From: Streptomyces gelaticus
GTDB taxonomy: Bacteria; Actinomycetota; Actinomycetes; Streptomycetales; Streptomycetaceae
Direction: 5' to 3'
NCBI RefSeq assembly: GCF_014649535.1
Contig: NZ_BMTF01000011.1
Location: forward strand, 124,001-188,000
DNA: 64,000 nucleotides
Shown: piece after piece, positions 49,160-57,908 of the stretch
Position numbering within the stretch: position 1 is the stretch's first letter
How the letters are laid out: each line of letters starts with the position of its first letter
Translations under genes and position numbers: made by a program
Notes under the pieces: model-generated
Databases searched by the model: none
What the model was told of the DNA's origin: nothing
Seen by the model: only the letters and a program-made list of their open reading frames with translations

Positions 49160-49933
49160 TCAGCGCACCTCGGTGATCTCGGGTCCGCGCTGGAGCTGGC
49201 CCATGCCGCCGGAGAACTTCGAGCTCTCCTGGCTCTCCTGCTGGACCCCCTCGGGCACCATCTGGGCGTCATTGGGCAGCTTGAGGACGATCGGGTCGCG
49301 CGGAGCCATCGGGCCCTCGCCACGGACGACCACGGTGTCCCGGAAGATCGTCTCCAGCAGCCCGGCGGCCTCCGGCTGCACGGCGCCCTGGCCGGAAATC
49401 ACTCCGCGCAGGAACCAGCGCGGCCCGTCGACGCCGACGAAGCGCACCAGCTGCACGCCGTTCGTCCCGTCCGGGAGCTGTACCGGGACCTGGGCACGCA
49501 GCTCCCAGCCCAGCGGGCCCTCGACCTCGTCGATGATCCCGCCCTGCTGGGTGATCCCGGCGGCGATCTCCTCGCGGACCTCGCCCCAGATGCCTTCTTT
49601 CTTGGGCGCGGCGAAGGCCTGCAGCTGGACGGCGCTGTCGTGCAGCACCACGGTCGCGGCGACGATCGCGTCACCGGCCACTTCGACACGCAGCTCCATG
49701 CCCTCGACGCCGGGCACGAAGATGCCGCCCAGGTCGACCCGGCCCTCGCCGGGCTGGGAGACCTCGGAGACGTCCCACGGCCCATCCGGCCGGGGTGCCG
49801 GCGGGAGGTTCACCCGACGCGAGCCGCTGCCGGCACCGTCGGCGTCATCGAGCTCGTCGACGACCTGCTCGGCCTCGCGCGCTTCGTCCGCCACGTCGTC
49901 GGCGGAACCACTCTTCTTGCGACGTCCGAACAC
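49160..49933 (-). CDS. DUF3710 protein
   Basis: The 257-residue protein has an acidic, low-complexity N-terminus (EAREAEQVVDELDDADGAGS) followed by a compact domain with RPDGPWDVSEV, RVDLGGIFVPGVEGMELRVE, IWGEVREEI and VDGPRWFLRGVISGQGA. DUF3710 proteins are conserved in actinobacteria next to dut, and their function is unknown. The start is a GTG at 49933 with AAGGA upstream, only one base after the dut stop, so the two are co-transcribed. Confidence 0.87.
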   Translation of the reverse strand: MFGRRKKSGSADDVADEAREAEQVVDELDDADGAGSGSRRVNLPPAPRPDGPWDVSEVSQPGEGRVDLGGIFVPGVEGMELRVEVAGDAIVAATVVLHDSAVQLQAFAAPKKEGIWGEVREEIAAGITQQGGIIDEVEGPLGWELRAQVPVQLPDGTNGVQLVRFVGVDGPRWFLRGVISGQGAVQPEAAGLLETIFRDTVVVRGEGPMAPRDPIVLKLPNDAQMVPEGVQQESQESSKFSGGMGQLQRGPEITEVR

Positions 49934-49934
49934 G

Positions 49935-50468
49935 TCACTGTCCTTCCCGGTCGGGTACGACCGAAGCGTAGCTGTTCCCGCCCTGGGTGATCCCGCCCCT
50001 GACGCCATCAACATCACCGGAAGCATGCCCTCCGGTGGATCCGAAGCCTCCCTCGCCACGGGCTGAGCCGGGCAGCTCCGCCACCTCGTGGAAGCGCACC
50101 TTCTCGACCTGCTGGACGACCAGTTGGGCAATCCGGTCGAACCGTTCGAACCGCACGGGCTCACGCGGGTCGAGGTTGATGACGATCACCTTGATCTCTC
50201 CACGGTACCCGGCATCAACCGTCCCCGGGGCATTCACGAGGGCGACTCCGCAGCGCGCGGCGAGGCCGGAGCGCGGATGGACGAACGCGGCGTATCCGTC
50301 GGGCAGCGCGATCGACACCCCGGTGGGGAGTACCGCCCGCTCGCCCGGGGCGAGCACGGCGGCCTCGGTGGTCACCAGATCGGCCCCGGCGTCGCCCGGG
50401 TGCCCATAGGCCGGAATCGGCACGTCCGGGTCGATCCGGCGGATCAGTACATCCACGGGCCGGCGCAT
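49935..50468 (-). CDS. dut: dUTP diphosphatase
   Basis: This enzyme hydrolyses dUTP to dUMP, preventing uracil incorporation into DNA and feeding dTMP synthesis. At 177 residues it is slightly longer than the usual 150 because of a C-terminal tail after motif 5. Motifs are GDAGADLV (1), HPRSGLAARCG (2), GTVDAGYRGEIKVI (3), RFDRIAQLVVQQV (4) and GEGGFGSTG (5). It lies between the thioesterase and DUF3710 genes with near-zero spacing. Confidence 0.94.
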   Translation of the reverse strand: MRRPVDVLIRRIDPDVPIPAYGHPGDAGADLVTTEAAVLAPGERAVLPTGVSIALPDGYAAFVHPRSGLAARCGVALVNAPGTVDAGYRGEIKVIVINLDPREPVRFERFDRIAQLVVQQVEKVRFHEVAELPGSARGEGGFGSTGGHASGDVDGVRGGITQGGNSYASVVPDREGQ

Positions 50469-51052
50469 CAGGGGTTCACCTCGAAGGCCCGGGCACGCCT
50501 GACCTGGTCCGGGTCGGCCATCGCCGCCCGGATCTCGGCCGGGCGGCCGTTCTCGATGAAGTGGTCGACCTTCACCTCGATGAAGAGGGCCTCGGCCCGG
50601 ACCGCCACGGGTCCGTCCGGGCCGCCGATCCGGCCGGTCGCCCGGGAGTAGATCTTCCGGCCGTGCACCGCGGTGATCTCCGCGTCGAGGTGCAGCACGG
50701 TGTCCACCGGCACCGGCCGCTCGAAGTCGGTCTCCAGGCGTCCGGTCACCGCGATCACCCGCAGGAGCCAGTTCAGCGAGCCGAGCGTCTCGTCCAGCGC
50801 GGTGGTCAGGATCCCTCCGTGTGCCAGCCCCGGGGCGCCCTGGTGGGCCGCCTTCACGGTGAACTCGGCGGTCACGCTGACGCCGTCACCGGCCCGCGCC
50901 TGGAGGTGCAGCCCGTGCTGTTGCCCACCGCCGCAGCCGAAACAGTGTTCGTAGTGCGCACCGAGGAGTTCGCCGGGGGCCGGGGCTTCGGGGTGCCGGA
51001 CCGGTTTCACCGCGTCGGCCGGGGGCTTCAGAGCCGCAGATGTTCCACTCAC
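50468..51052 (-). CDS. PaaI-type hotdog-fold thioesterase
   Basis: The 194-residue protein has a cysteine-containing start (LLGAHYEHCFGCGGGQQHGL) and a hotdog domain with the active-site region LAHGGILTTALDETLGSLNW. It ends with a long polar helix. Such enzymes hydrolyse acyl-CoA or related thioesters, and the substrate is not predictable. The GTG at 51052 was selected, with another GTG five codons upstream possible. Its stop overlaps the dut start by one base. Confidence 0.8.
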   Translation of the reverse strand: MSGTSAALKPPADAVKPVRHPEAPAPGELLGAHYEHCFGCGGGQQHGLHLQARAGDGVSVTAEFTVKAAHQGAPGLAHGGILTTALDETLGSLNWLLRVIAVTGRLETDFERPVPVDTVLHLDAEITAVHGRKIYSRATGRIGGPDGPVAVRAEALFIEVKVDHFIENGRPAEIRAAMADPDQVRRARAFEVNP

Positions 51053-51110
51053 AGGCGCTGACCTTACCCGCGCGGCCACCCATGGGCCGCACCGTGCCAA
51101 GCTTGGGCTC

Positions 51111-51566
51111 ATGCAGCCTTCCACCCCGCCTTTCGACGAACGACTGACCGCACCCCGTTCGTGGTGGTTCATCGCCCTCCTGATCGGCATCGCCTGCGCG
51201 CTGATGCTGCTGCCGCTCGGCACCCTGCCCCTGCTGGCCGGCCTGGCGGGCGGCACGGCCCTGTCGGCGGTCGCGGTGAGCTCCTACGGCTCGGCCAGGA
51301 TCCGGGTCGTGGCGGGCGCCCTGGTCGCCGGCGACGCGCGGATTCCGGTGACGGCGCTCGGCGAGGCCGAGGTGCTGGACGCGGAGGAGGCGCGCGCGTG
51401 GCGCACATACAAGGCGGACACCCGCGCGTTCATGCTGCTGCGCAGCTACATCCCGACGGCGATCCGGGTGGAGGTCACCGACCCGCAGGACCCGACTCCG
51501 TACGTCTACCTGTCGACACGCGAGCCGCAGGCCCTGGTGGCGGCGCTCACGGCCGTACGCGCCTAG
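51111..51566 (+). CDS. DUF3093 membrane protein
   Basis: This 151-residue protein has two closely spaced hydrophobic segments (WWFIALLIGIACALMLLPLG and LLAGLAGGTALSAVAVSS). A cytoplasmic domain with ITALGEAEVLD-like spacing follows (VTALGEAEVLDAEEARAWRT, YIPTAIRVEVTDPQDPTPYV). DUF3093 is found near dut in many actinobacteria, and its function is unknown. It is divergent from the thioesterase gene and convergent with the next gene, whose end is 28 bases away. Confidence 0.85.
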   Translation: MQPSTPPFDERLTAPRSWWFIALLIGIACALMLLPLGTLPLLAGLAGGTALSAVAVSSYGSARIRVVAGALVAGDARIPVTALGEAEVLDAEEARAWRTYKADTRAFMLLRSYIPTAIRVEVTDPQDPTPYVYLSTREPQALVAALTAVRA

Positions 51567-51594
51567 CTTCCTTCCGCGGGGTCCTGGCGGGCCC

Positions 51595-52569
51595 TCATGC
51601 CTCCGGCTCGCCCGGCAGGGCGCTCTCGCCCGGCAGGCCCTTGCGGGGGCCCACCTGCCGCTCCAGCGGCGGCAGCTCGGGGAGCCGGTCCCAGGGGACC
51701 TGGCGCTTGCGCAGGTCCTTCCTGACCCGCTCGGCGAGCTTTCTGGTGTCGCGCCGGTTCATCATCGCGCCGACGGCGGCGCCGACCATGAACGGGACCA
51801 GACTCGGCAGGTCGCGCGCCATGCGCTTCGTGATCTGCTGCCGCAGCTCGCGCTTCATCTGACCGCCCAGCGCGGCGTTGACCGTCGCGGGGTGCGCTAC
51901 GTCGATCCCGCGCTCCTCCGTCCAGGACGTGATGTATGCGGTGGAGCGCTGACCGAGCCCGCCCGGCGGACGCTGCCCGTAGACCTCGTGCAGCTCGGCG
52001 ACGAGCTTCAGTTCTATGGCGGCCACACCGGTGATCTCCGTCGCCAGCTCGGCGAGCATGGCGGGTGGTACGGGCATCATCGCCGCCGCGCCGATTCCGG
52101 CGCCGACGGTGGCGCTGCCCTTGCTCGCGCCTGCGACCAGCTTGTCGGCGAGCTCCTCCGGACCGAGGCCGGGGAACTGCTTGCGCAGGGTGGCGAGATC
52201 GCGCACGGGGATGCGGGGAGCGTTCTCGATGATCAGGTCGGCGATATGACCGATCGCTGCCTTGGCACTCTCCCCGCCCTTGCGCACGCCCCGCTTCACT
52301 GAACCCAGACGGCCTGCCCCGGTCACGGGCTCCGTCCTGTCGACCTGTCCGGCCCCATCGGCCGCGTCGACTTCCTCTCCAGCCGCGACCACTGCTTCGA
52401 GCGAGGCCGACCGGCCCCGCTCGTCGTCCCGCTCACCCGCGGAGGGTGGCAGGGCGGACCGCTCGGCAGGCGCTGCTACGCCTTCTGCCGGGCCTGTGCC
52501 GCCCTGATACGCCTCCGACGACCTCTTGCGCCGCAAGCGCCGCTTTTGGAACGGTGTGTCGCCTGCCAC
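51595..52569 (-). CDS. Conserved actinobacterial protein of unknown function, glycine/alanine-rich core
   Basis: The 324-residue product starts with a basic segment (FQKRRLRRKRSSEAYQGG) and about 70 disordered residues. A helical core carries small-residue-rich stretches that could insert in or lie on a membrane (GSATVGAGIGAAAMMPVPPA and LVPFMVGAAVGAMMNRRDTR). A basic, proline-rich end follows. No domain was recognised. An EcsC-like fold is possible but not demonstrated. The start is a GTG at 52569, 12 bases after the DUF4193 stop, so the pair is probably an operon. Confidence 0.75.
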   Translation of the reverse strand: MAGDTPFQKRRLRRKRSSEAYQGGTGPAEGVAAPAERSALPPSAGERDDERGRSASLEAVVAAGEEVDAADGAGQVDRTEPVTGAGRLGSVKRGVRKGGESAKAAIGHIADLIIENAPRIPVRDLATLRKQFPGLGPEELADKLVAGASKGSATVGAGIGAAAMMPVPPAMLAELATEITGVAAIELKLVAELHEVYGQRPPGGLGQRSTAYITSWTEERGIDVAHPATVNAALGGQMKRELRQQITKRMARDLPSLVPFMVGAAVGAMMNRRDTRKLAERVRKDLRKRQVPWDRLPELPPLERQVGPRKGLPGESALPGEPEA

Positions 52570-52581
52570 GGTCGGCGCGAC

Positions 52582-52878
52582 CTAGTCGCAGTCGCGGCAG
52601 ATCGGCTGGCCGTTCTTCTCGCGTGCGAGCTGGCTCCTGTGGTGCACGAGGAAGCAGCTCATGCACGTGAACTCGTCGGCCTGCTTGGGCAGGACCCTGA
52701 CGGCCAGCTCCTCGTTGGACAGGTCTGCGCCGGGCAGCTCCAGCCCTTCGGCCGCGTCGAACTCGTCGACGTCGACGGCGGACGCCGTCTTGTCGCTCCG
52801 GCGGGCCTTGAGTTCTTCGAGGCTGTCCTGGTCGACGTCGTCATCGGTCTTGCGTGGGGTGTCGTAATCCGTTGCCAT
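52582..52878 (-). CDS. DUF4193 protein with C-terminal zinc ribbon
   Basis: This small protein of 98 residues has an acidic N-terminal half (TDDDVDQDSLEELKARRSDK). Near the C-terminus two CxxC pairs (CMSC and CRDC) can hold one zinc, with HHRSQLAREKNG between them. DUF4193 proteins are actinobacteria-specific and resemble RNA-polymerase-associated zinc proteins in layout, though this link is only a suggestion. The ATG at 52878 has GGGGAGAG upstream. Confidence 0.87.
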   Translation of the reverse strand: MATDYDTPRKTDDDVDQDSLEELKARRSDKTASAVDVDEFDAAEGLELPGADLSNEELAVRVLPKQADEFTCMSCFLVHHRSQLAREKNGQPICRDCD

Positions 52879-53282
52879 GTCGCTCTCCCCCTCTGGGTGT
52901 CTGCGGTGTCTCAGCGCACGTAACGCGTGAGAGGCCGGACTTGTGCCCGACCCGAGGCGGAGATTTTGCCTCACATCAAGGTCTGTTACTCAATCGACAC
53001 CCAATAGGACCGCTCGGGAGCGGTCGGCTTGAGTGGCGATGGGGACCGTACACGGTCCCGGTGTCGCGCTTCACGGGCGCCACCCCGTGTACTTCCCGTG
53101 ATATCGGGCCCCGAAAACCCCGACTTTTGCGGGTTTTCCGGTGGATCTCCTGGTCACGGAGCGTTGACGGTCCGAAAATCGCCCCTGTGATCGATCACAC
53201 ACGTACGATCCGGGAGCAGGTCCCGAAAATTCCGCTCAAAGCGAACGAACCAATTCGTCGGCGGATCACTCCGCCCGGCCGC
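52879..53282. other. Intergenic region with a nested hairpin, 404 bases
   Basis: This lies between the end of cutS and the start of the DUF4193 gene on the minus strand, so it carries the cutRS terminator and the DUF4193 promoter. GACCGCTC/GAGCGGTC (53008-53025) forms a perfect 8-bp hairpin, enclosed by a second pair, ACTCAA/TTGAGT, at 52988-53034. No coding frame was accepted. Confidence 0.5.
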
Positions 53283-54512
53283 TCAGAGCGGCAGTGAGAC
53301 CCGCATCACAAGACCACCGCCCTCCCGGGGCTCCGCGATGATACGGCCGCCGTGTGCGCGCGCCACGGAGCGCGCGATCGACAGGCCGAGCCCGACCCCC
53401 TTGTCGCTGCCCGTTCGCTCCGTACGGAGCCGTCTGAAGGGCTCGAAGAGGTTGTCGATCTCGTACGCCGGCACCACTGGACCGGTGTTCGAGACCACCA
53501 GCAGGGCCTGGCCGCCCTGGAGCTCCGTGGTGACCTCCACCCAGCCCTGCTCCGGGACGTTGTAGCGCACGGCGTTCTGGACGAGATTCAGCGCGATCCG
53601 CTCCAGCAGGACGCCGTTGCCCTGGACGACTGCGGGGGCCCGCTCGCCGCGGATCTCCACACCGCGTTCCTCGGCCTCGCCACGCGTCTGGTCGATCGCG
53701 CGCGAGGCGACCTCCGCGAGGTCGACCGGTTTGCGCTCGACGATCTGGTTGTCGCTGCGGGCCAGCAGCAGCAGGCCCTCGACCAGCTGCTCGCTGCGCT
53801 CGTTGGTGGCCAGCAGGGTCTTGCCGAGCTGCTTCAGCTCCGGCGGGGCCTGGGGGTCGGACAGATGGACCTCCAGCAGCGTGCGGTTGATCGCGAGCGG
53901 CGTGCGCAGCTCGTGCGATGCGTTGCCGACGAACCGCTGCTGGGCGGTGAAGGCCCGCTCCAGGCGGTCGAGCATCTCGTCGAAGGTGTCTGCGAGCTCC
54001 TTCAGCTCGTCGTCCGGGCCGTCCAGCTCGATCCGGCGGGACAGGTCGGTTCCGGCCACCCGGCGGGCGGTGCGGGTGATCCGGCCCAGCGGCGAGAGCA
54101 CGCGGCCGGCCATCGCGTAACCGAAGGCGAAGGCGATGACGCTCAGGCCTACCAGGGCGAGCAGCGACCGGTTGAGGAGCGTGTCGAGCGCCTGCTGCCG
54201 CTGGTGGTTGACGCAGGAGTTCATCGCCGCGTTGAAGGCCTCCGGTGACGCCTTCTCGGGCAGGTTGCAGACATCGCTGGTGACCTGCCCGTTGACGATC
54301 TTGAACGGCAGCTCGCTGCCCACGTGCAGGGCCTGCGCGGCCAGCATGTAGATGATCGACAGCAGCAGGATGCCGGCGATCAGGAACATGCCGCCGTAGA
54401 GCAGCGTGAGCCGTATCCGGATGGTCGGGCGCAGCCAGTAGGGAGGCTCCTGCTGTTTGGGCTCCCAGGTGGGCTTCGGGGGCGCCGTCGGCGGCGCGGG
54501 GACGGAGGGCAT
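53283..54512 (-). CDS. cutS: Sensor histidine kinase CutS-like
   Basis: The 409-residue kinase has a proline-rich cytoplasmic start and two membrane helices (TLLYGGMFLIAGILLLSIIY and LLALVGLSVIAFAFGYAMAG). These bracket an extracytoplasmic sensor of about 75 residues containing two cysteines (SDVCNLPEKA and MNSCVNHQ). HAMP, HisKA with FVGNASHELRTPLAIN, and HATPase domains follow, with NLVQNAVRYN and GVGLGLSIARSVARAHGGRI. The layout agrees with CutS of S. lividans/S. coelicolor. The two sensor cysteines may report redox state. It is six bases after cutR. Confidence 0.87.
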   Translation of the reverse strand: MPSVPAPPTAPPKPTWEPKQQEPPYWLRPTIRIRLTLLYGGMFLIAGILLLSIIYMLAAQALHVGSELPFKIVNGQVTSDVCNLPEKASPEAFNAAMNSCVNHQRQQALDTLLNRSLLALVGLSVIAFAFGYAMAGRVLSPLGRITRTARRVAGTDLSRRIELDGPDDELKELADTFDEMLDRLERAFTAQQRFVGNASHELRTPLAINRTLLEVHLSDPQAPPELKQLGKTLLATNERSEQLVEGLLLLARSDNQIVERKPVDLAEVASRAIDQTRGEAEERGVEIRGERAPAVVQGNGVLLERIALNLVQNAVRYNVPEQGWVEVTTELQGGQALLVVSNTGPVVPAYEIDNLFEPFRRLRTERTGSDKGVGLGLSIARSVARAHGGRIIAEPREGGGLVMRVSLPL

Positions 54513-54518
54513 CGGCCG

Positions 54519-55172
54519 TCAGATCCGGTAGCCGGAACCGGGCACGGTGACGATCACCGGCGGCTCGCCGAGTTTCCGGCGCAGTGTCATGACGGTCACC
54601 CGGACGACGTTGGTGAACGGGTCGGTGTTCTCGTCCCAGGCCTTCTCCAGCAGCTGCTCGGCCGAGACGACCGCGCCCTCGCTGCGCATCAGGACCTCCA
54701 GCACGGCGAACTCCTTCGGCGCGAGCTGGACCTCCGTCTCGTTCCGGAAGACCTCGCGCCGGTTGGGGTCGAGCTTGATGCCGGCCCGCTCCAGGACGGG
54801 CGGCAGGGCCACCGTCGTACGCCGGCCGAGCGCCCGCACCCGGGCGGTGAGCTCGCTGAATGCGAACGGCTTGGGCAGGTAGTCGTCGGCGCCGAGCTCC
54901 AGGCCTTCGACCCGGTCACTGACGTCCCCGGACGCGGTGAGCATGAGCACCCGGGTGGGCATGCCCAGCTCGACGATGCGCCGGCATACGTCGTCGCCGT
55001 GCACCAGGGGGAGGTCCCGGTCGAGCACCACGACGTCGTAGTCGTTGACCTCGACGCGCTCCAGGGCCGCCGCACCGTCGTACACGACATCGACGGCCAT
55101 GGCCTCCCGGCGCAATCCGGTGGCCACCGCATCGGCGAGCAGCTGCTCGTCCTCCACGACGAGTACGCGCAC
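54519..55172 (-). CDS. cutR: OmpR-family response regulator CutR-like
   Basis: This 217-residue regulator has the receiver residues MRVLVVEDEQ, the phospho-acceptor Asp in VVVLDRDLPLVHGDD and Lys in YLPKPFAFSELT. It ends with a winged helix (VVRVTVMTLRRKLGEPPVIV, then PGSGYRI). It is immediately upstream of cutS. From memory, cutRS affects antibiotic production and extracytoplasmic protein quality control in Streptomyces. The start is a GTG at 55172. Confidence 0.87.
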   Translation of the reverse strand: MRVLVVEDEQLLADAVATGLRREAMAVDVVYDGAAALERVEVNDYDVVVLDRDLPLVHGDDVCRRIVELGMPTRVLMLTASGDVSDRVEGLELGADDYLPKPFAFSELTARVRALGRRTTVALPPVLERAGIKLDPNRREVFRNETEVQLAPKEFAVLEVLMRSEGAVVSAEQLLEKAWDENTDPFTNVVRVTVMTLRRKLGEPPVIVTVPGSGYRI

Positions 55173-55529
55173 GGCGCTTTCCTTCCTTAGAAACTTCAGA
55201 GTGTGCAGAAGTGCCCACGGTCCGTGATCCGGACATCCGTCGGCACCGGTCTGTGCGGCTCCATCCTGCCCGCAACGCGCATAAACCGGCGGTAAGACGA
55301 CGCTGCCCCACCTGGGGTTCAGCGGAATTCACCGGATTTTCCAGCCAGTTGAGGTTTCTCCCCTTCCCGGCCCGGGGAGGACGAATTCACACCCGCGATC
55401 ACGCCTTGAATGTGGCGTGCCACAGGCCGCTCCGTCCCCGGAGAGTGCGTGATCACCCGCCCTACCGCCTCCGTGCGGAGGGAAACCCCGGGCACACCCC
55501 CGTGCCACCGACCCACGATGAGGGGGCGC
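55173..55529. promoter_or_regulatory. Divergent region between cutR and a small gene, 357 bases
   Basis: This includes the cutR promoter and leader and the promoter of the 58-residue gene. GC is lower than average around 55320-55400 (GGAATTCACCGGATTTTCCA). No hairpin or known RNA was identified. Confidence 0.4.
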
Positions 55530-55706
55530 ATGATGGACGCTTTCACCGCAGGTCTGCTGCAGCGGATCAAGACCACCGAGCACGACCTCACGAGAGCCCG
55601 GGAGACGGGCGACGACTTCCTCGCGGATGTCGAGCAGAGCGAGCTGGAGGACCTTCACCGCCTCGCCGCCGAGCACGGCGTCGAGATCGGTGCCACCAGC
55701 GTCTGA
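55530..55706 (+). CDS. Small acidic helical protein, 58 residues
   Basis: Two consecutive ATGs (55530 and 55533) follow the strong ribosome binding site GAGGGGG. The product is a charged helix (LLQRIKTTEHDLTRARETGD, then FLADVEQSELEDLHRLAAEH) with an acidic bias and no membrane segment, and it probably forms a helical hairpin. Codon use is typical for the genome, so it is very likely real. No function is known. It is convergent with the inositol monophosphatase gene. Confidence 0.8.
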   Translation: MMDAFTAGLLQRIKTTEHDLTRARETGDDFLADVEQSELEDLHRLAAEHGVEIGATSV

Positions 55707-55718
55707 GTACGCACATGT

Positions 55719-55758
55719 GAAGGGCCCCTGATGCCGTGACCGGCGCCGGGGGCCCTTC
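55719..55758. terminator. Bidirectional hairpin after the 58-residue gene
   Basis: GAAGGGCCCC pairs with GGGGCCCTTC, with a smaller internal GCCG/CGGC stem in the 20-base loop. It lies between two convergent genes. Confidence 0.7.
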
Positions 55759-55778
55759 GCGCGTGCCGGGGACGGCCC

Positions 55779-56597
55779 TCAGTCGTGCCAGGCGCCGAAC
55801 TCCTCCAGGAGGGCCTGCAGCGGCTCGAAGACGCCCGGCGCCGCGGCGATCGTCAGATCACCGTCGGCGGGCTGCCCGGGGCGCCCGCCGGTGTACGCAC
55901 CCGCCTCGCGGGCGATCAGGTCGCCGGCCGCCAGGTCCCAGGGGTGGAGCCCGCGCTCGTAGTAGCCGTCGAGGCGGCCCGAGGCCACGTCGCAGAGGTC
56001 CACTGCGGCGGAGCCGCCGCGCCTGATGTCCCGGAGCCGTGGGATCAGCTTCTGGGCCACGTCCGCCTGGTGCGTGCGGACGTCGCTGACGTAGTTGAAA
56101 CCGGTCGAGACGAGCGCCTGGTCGAGCGGCGGCGCCGGTCGGCAGCGCAGCGCGGTGCCCTCGCCGTACACGCCGCCCGTGGCGTACGCCCCGCCGCCGA
56201 GCACCGCCCGGTAGGTCTCGCGGCGCATCGGGGCCTCCACCACGCCCACGACCCGCACGCCGTCCCGTTCGGCGGCGATGGAGACGGCCCAGGTGGGCAG
56301 TCCGTACAGGTAGTTCACGGTGCCGTCGAGCGGGTCGATGACCCAGCGCACACCGCTGCTGCCCTCGGCGCTCGCCCCTTCCTCGCCGAGGAAGCCGTCC
56401 TGCGGGCGGCGTTCGCTCAGGAAGCCGGTGATCAGCTTCTCGGCGGCGAGGTCCATCTCGGTGACGACATCGATGGGGCTGGACTTGGTCGCGGCCACGC
56501 CCAGATCGGCCGGGCGGCCGTCACGGAGCAGCGCGCCCGCGCGGCCGGCGGCTTCCAGGGCGAGATCGAGCAGTTCGGACAGGTTCGGGTCGGTCAC
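55779..56597 (-). CDS. Inositol monophosphatase family protein (SuhB/IMPase-like)
   Basis: This 272-residue Li+-sensitive-type phosphatase has the Mg-binding motifs TEMDLAAE, FLGEEGASAE, VIDPLDGTVNYLYGLP and GLHPWDLAAGDLIAREAGAY, all intact. It probably dephosphorylates inositol-1-phosphate, needed for phosphatidylinositol and mycothiol, or a related sugar phosphate. The start is a GTG at 56597. It lies 36 bases after the ferrochelatase gene on the same strand. Confidence 0.9.
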   Translation of the reverse strand: MTDPNLSELLDLALEAAGRAGALLRDGRPADLGVAATKSSPIDVVTEMDLAAEKLITGFLSERRPQDGFLGEEGASAEGSSGVRWVIDPLDGTVNYLYGLPTWAVSIAAERDGVRVVGVVEAPMRRETYRAVLGGGAYATGGVYGEGTALRCRPAPPLDQALVSTGFNYVSDVRTHQADVAQKLIPRLRDIRRGGSAAVDLCDVASGRLDGYYERGLHPWDLAAGDLIAREAGAYTGGRPGQPADGDLTIAAAPGVFEPLQALLEEFGAWHD

Positions 56598-56633
56598 GGC
56601 TCTCCAGGTGTCTGTGGGCGTACGGCGGTGCGC

Positions 56634-57761
56634 TTACGCGTAGGGGCTGTCGGCACCCGCGGCAGCCTGCTTGGGGGCCCGTGCCGGGCAGCAGCCGGCC
56701 GGGCAGAGGTCGTGGCTCGGCCCGAGCGCGCCCAGCGCGCACCGCTCCCCGCCCTGTCCCCGCTCGGTGGCGGCGCGCTCCAGCACCAGTTCGCGCACGG
56801 CCGCGGCGAACCGCGGATCGGAGCCGACGGTCGCCGACCGGCGCACCGGCAGCCCGAGCTCGGCGGCCTTCGCGGTGGCCTCGGTGTCGAGGTCGTAGAG
56901 GACCTCCATGTGGTCCGAGACGAATCCGATGGGGGCCATCACCACGGCGGGCACCCCGTCCGCGTGCAGCGCCTGAAGGTGGTCGCAGATGTCGGGCTCC
57001 AGCCAGGGAATGTGCGGGGCGCCGCTGCGCGACTGGTAGACCAGCTGCCAGGGGTGGTCGACGCCGGTCTTCTCGCGCACCGCGTCGACGATCAGCCGGG
57101 CGACGTCGAGGTGCTCCGCGACATAGGCGCCGCCGTCGCCGTGCGCCTCCGCGGGACCGGAGGTGTCGGCGGCCGAGGTGGGGATGGAGTGCGTGGTGAA
57201 GGCGAGGTGCGCCCCGGCCCGCACGTCCTCGGGGAGATCGGCCAGGGAGGCGAGGACGCCGTCCACCATGGGCGTCACGAAGCCGGGGTGGTTGAAGTAG
57301 TGCCGCAGCTTGTCCACCCGGGGCACCGGCAGCCCCTCCGCCTCCAGTGCGGCCAGTGACTCGGCGAGGTTCTCGCGGTACTGCCGGCAGCCGGAGTAGG
57401 AGGCGTAGGCGCTGGTGGCGAGGACGGCGATGCGGCGGTGCCCGGCGGCGGTCATCTCACGCAGGGTTTCGGTGAGGTACGGCGCCCAGTTGCGGTTGCC
57501 CCAGTACACCGGCAGGTCCAGTCCGTGCGCGGCGAAGTCCTTGCGCAGGGCGTCCAGCAGGGCTCTGTTCTGGGCGTTGATCGGGCTGACACCGCCGAAC
57601 AGGAAGTAGTGCTTGCCGACCTCCTTCAGCCGCTCCTCGGGGATGCCTCGGCCACGGGTCACGTTCGCCAGGAACGGAACCACGTCGTCCGGGCCTTCGG
57701 GACCGCCGAAGGAGAGCAGCAGCAGGGCGTCGTAGGGAGCGGGATCGCACAGATCGGACAT
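56634..57761 (-). CDS. hemH: Ferrochelatase (coproporphyrin-type, actinobacterial)
   Basis: The 375-residue enzyme inserts ferrous iron into the porphyrin in heme synthesis; in actinobacteria the substrate is coproporphyrin III. Conserved stretches are DALLLLSFGGPEGPDDVVPF, the catalytic His region AHLAFTTHSIP, and the Glu region LEPDICDHL. The C-terminus carries four cysteines (ERCALGALG, LCPAGCCPA), consistent with the [2Fe-2S] cluster known in actinobacterial ferrochelatases. The ATG at 57761 starts at MSDLCDPAPYDALLLLSFGG. Confidence 0.92.
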   Translation of the reverse strand: MSDLCDPAPYDALLLLSFGGPEGPDDVVPFLANVTRGRGIPEERLKEVGKHYFLFGGVSPINAQNRALLDALRKDFAAHGLDLPVYWGNRNWAPYLTETLREMTAAGHRRIAVLATSAYASYSGCRQYRENLAESLAALEAEGLPVPRVDKLRHYFNHPGFVTPMVDGVLASLADLPEDVRAGAHLAFTTHSIPTSAADTSGPAEAHGDGGAYVAEHLDVARLIVDAVREKTGVDHPWQLVYQSRSGAPHIPWLEPDICDHLQALHADGVPAVVMAPIGFVSDHMEVLYDLDTEATAKAAELGLPVRRSATVGSDPRFAAAVRELVLERAATERGQGGERCALGALGPSHDLCPAGCCPARAPKQAAAGADSPYA

Positions 57762-57908
57762 GACACCGATCCTGCCACCCGCCTCGGACGGTCCTCCCAC
57801 CGACGTCGGCTCCGGGCCCCCTGTCGGACCGTTCGCCCCGACCGTAAGCTGTACCGGTTACGTTCACGTATTACTGGCGCGTGCGATCACGCTGTTCCGG
57901 AGCCCTCC

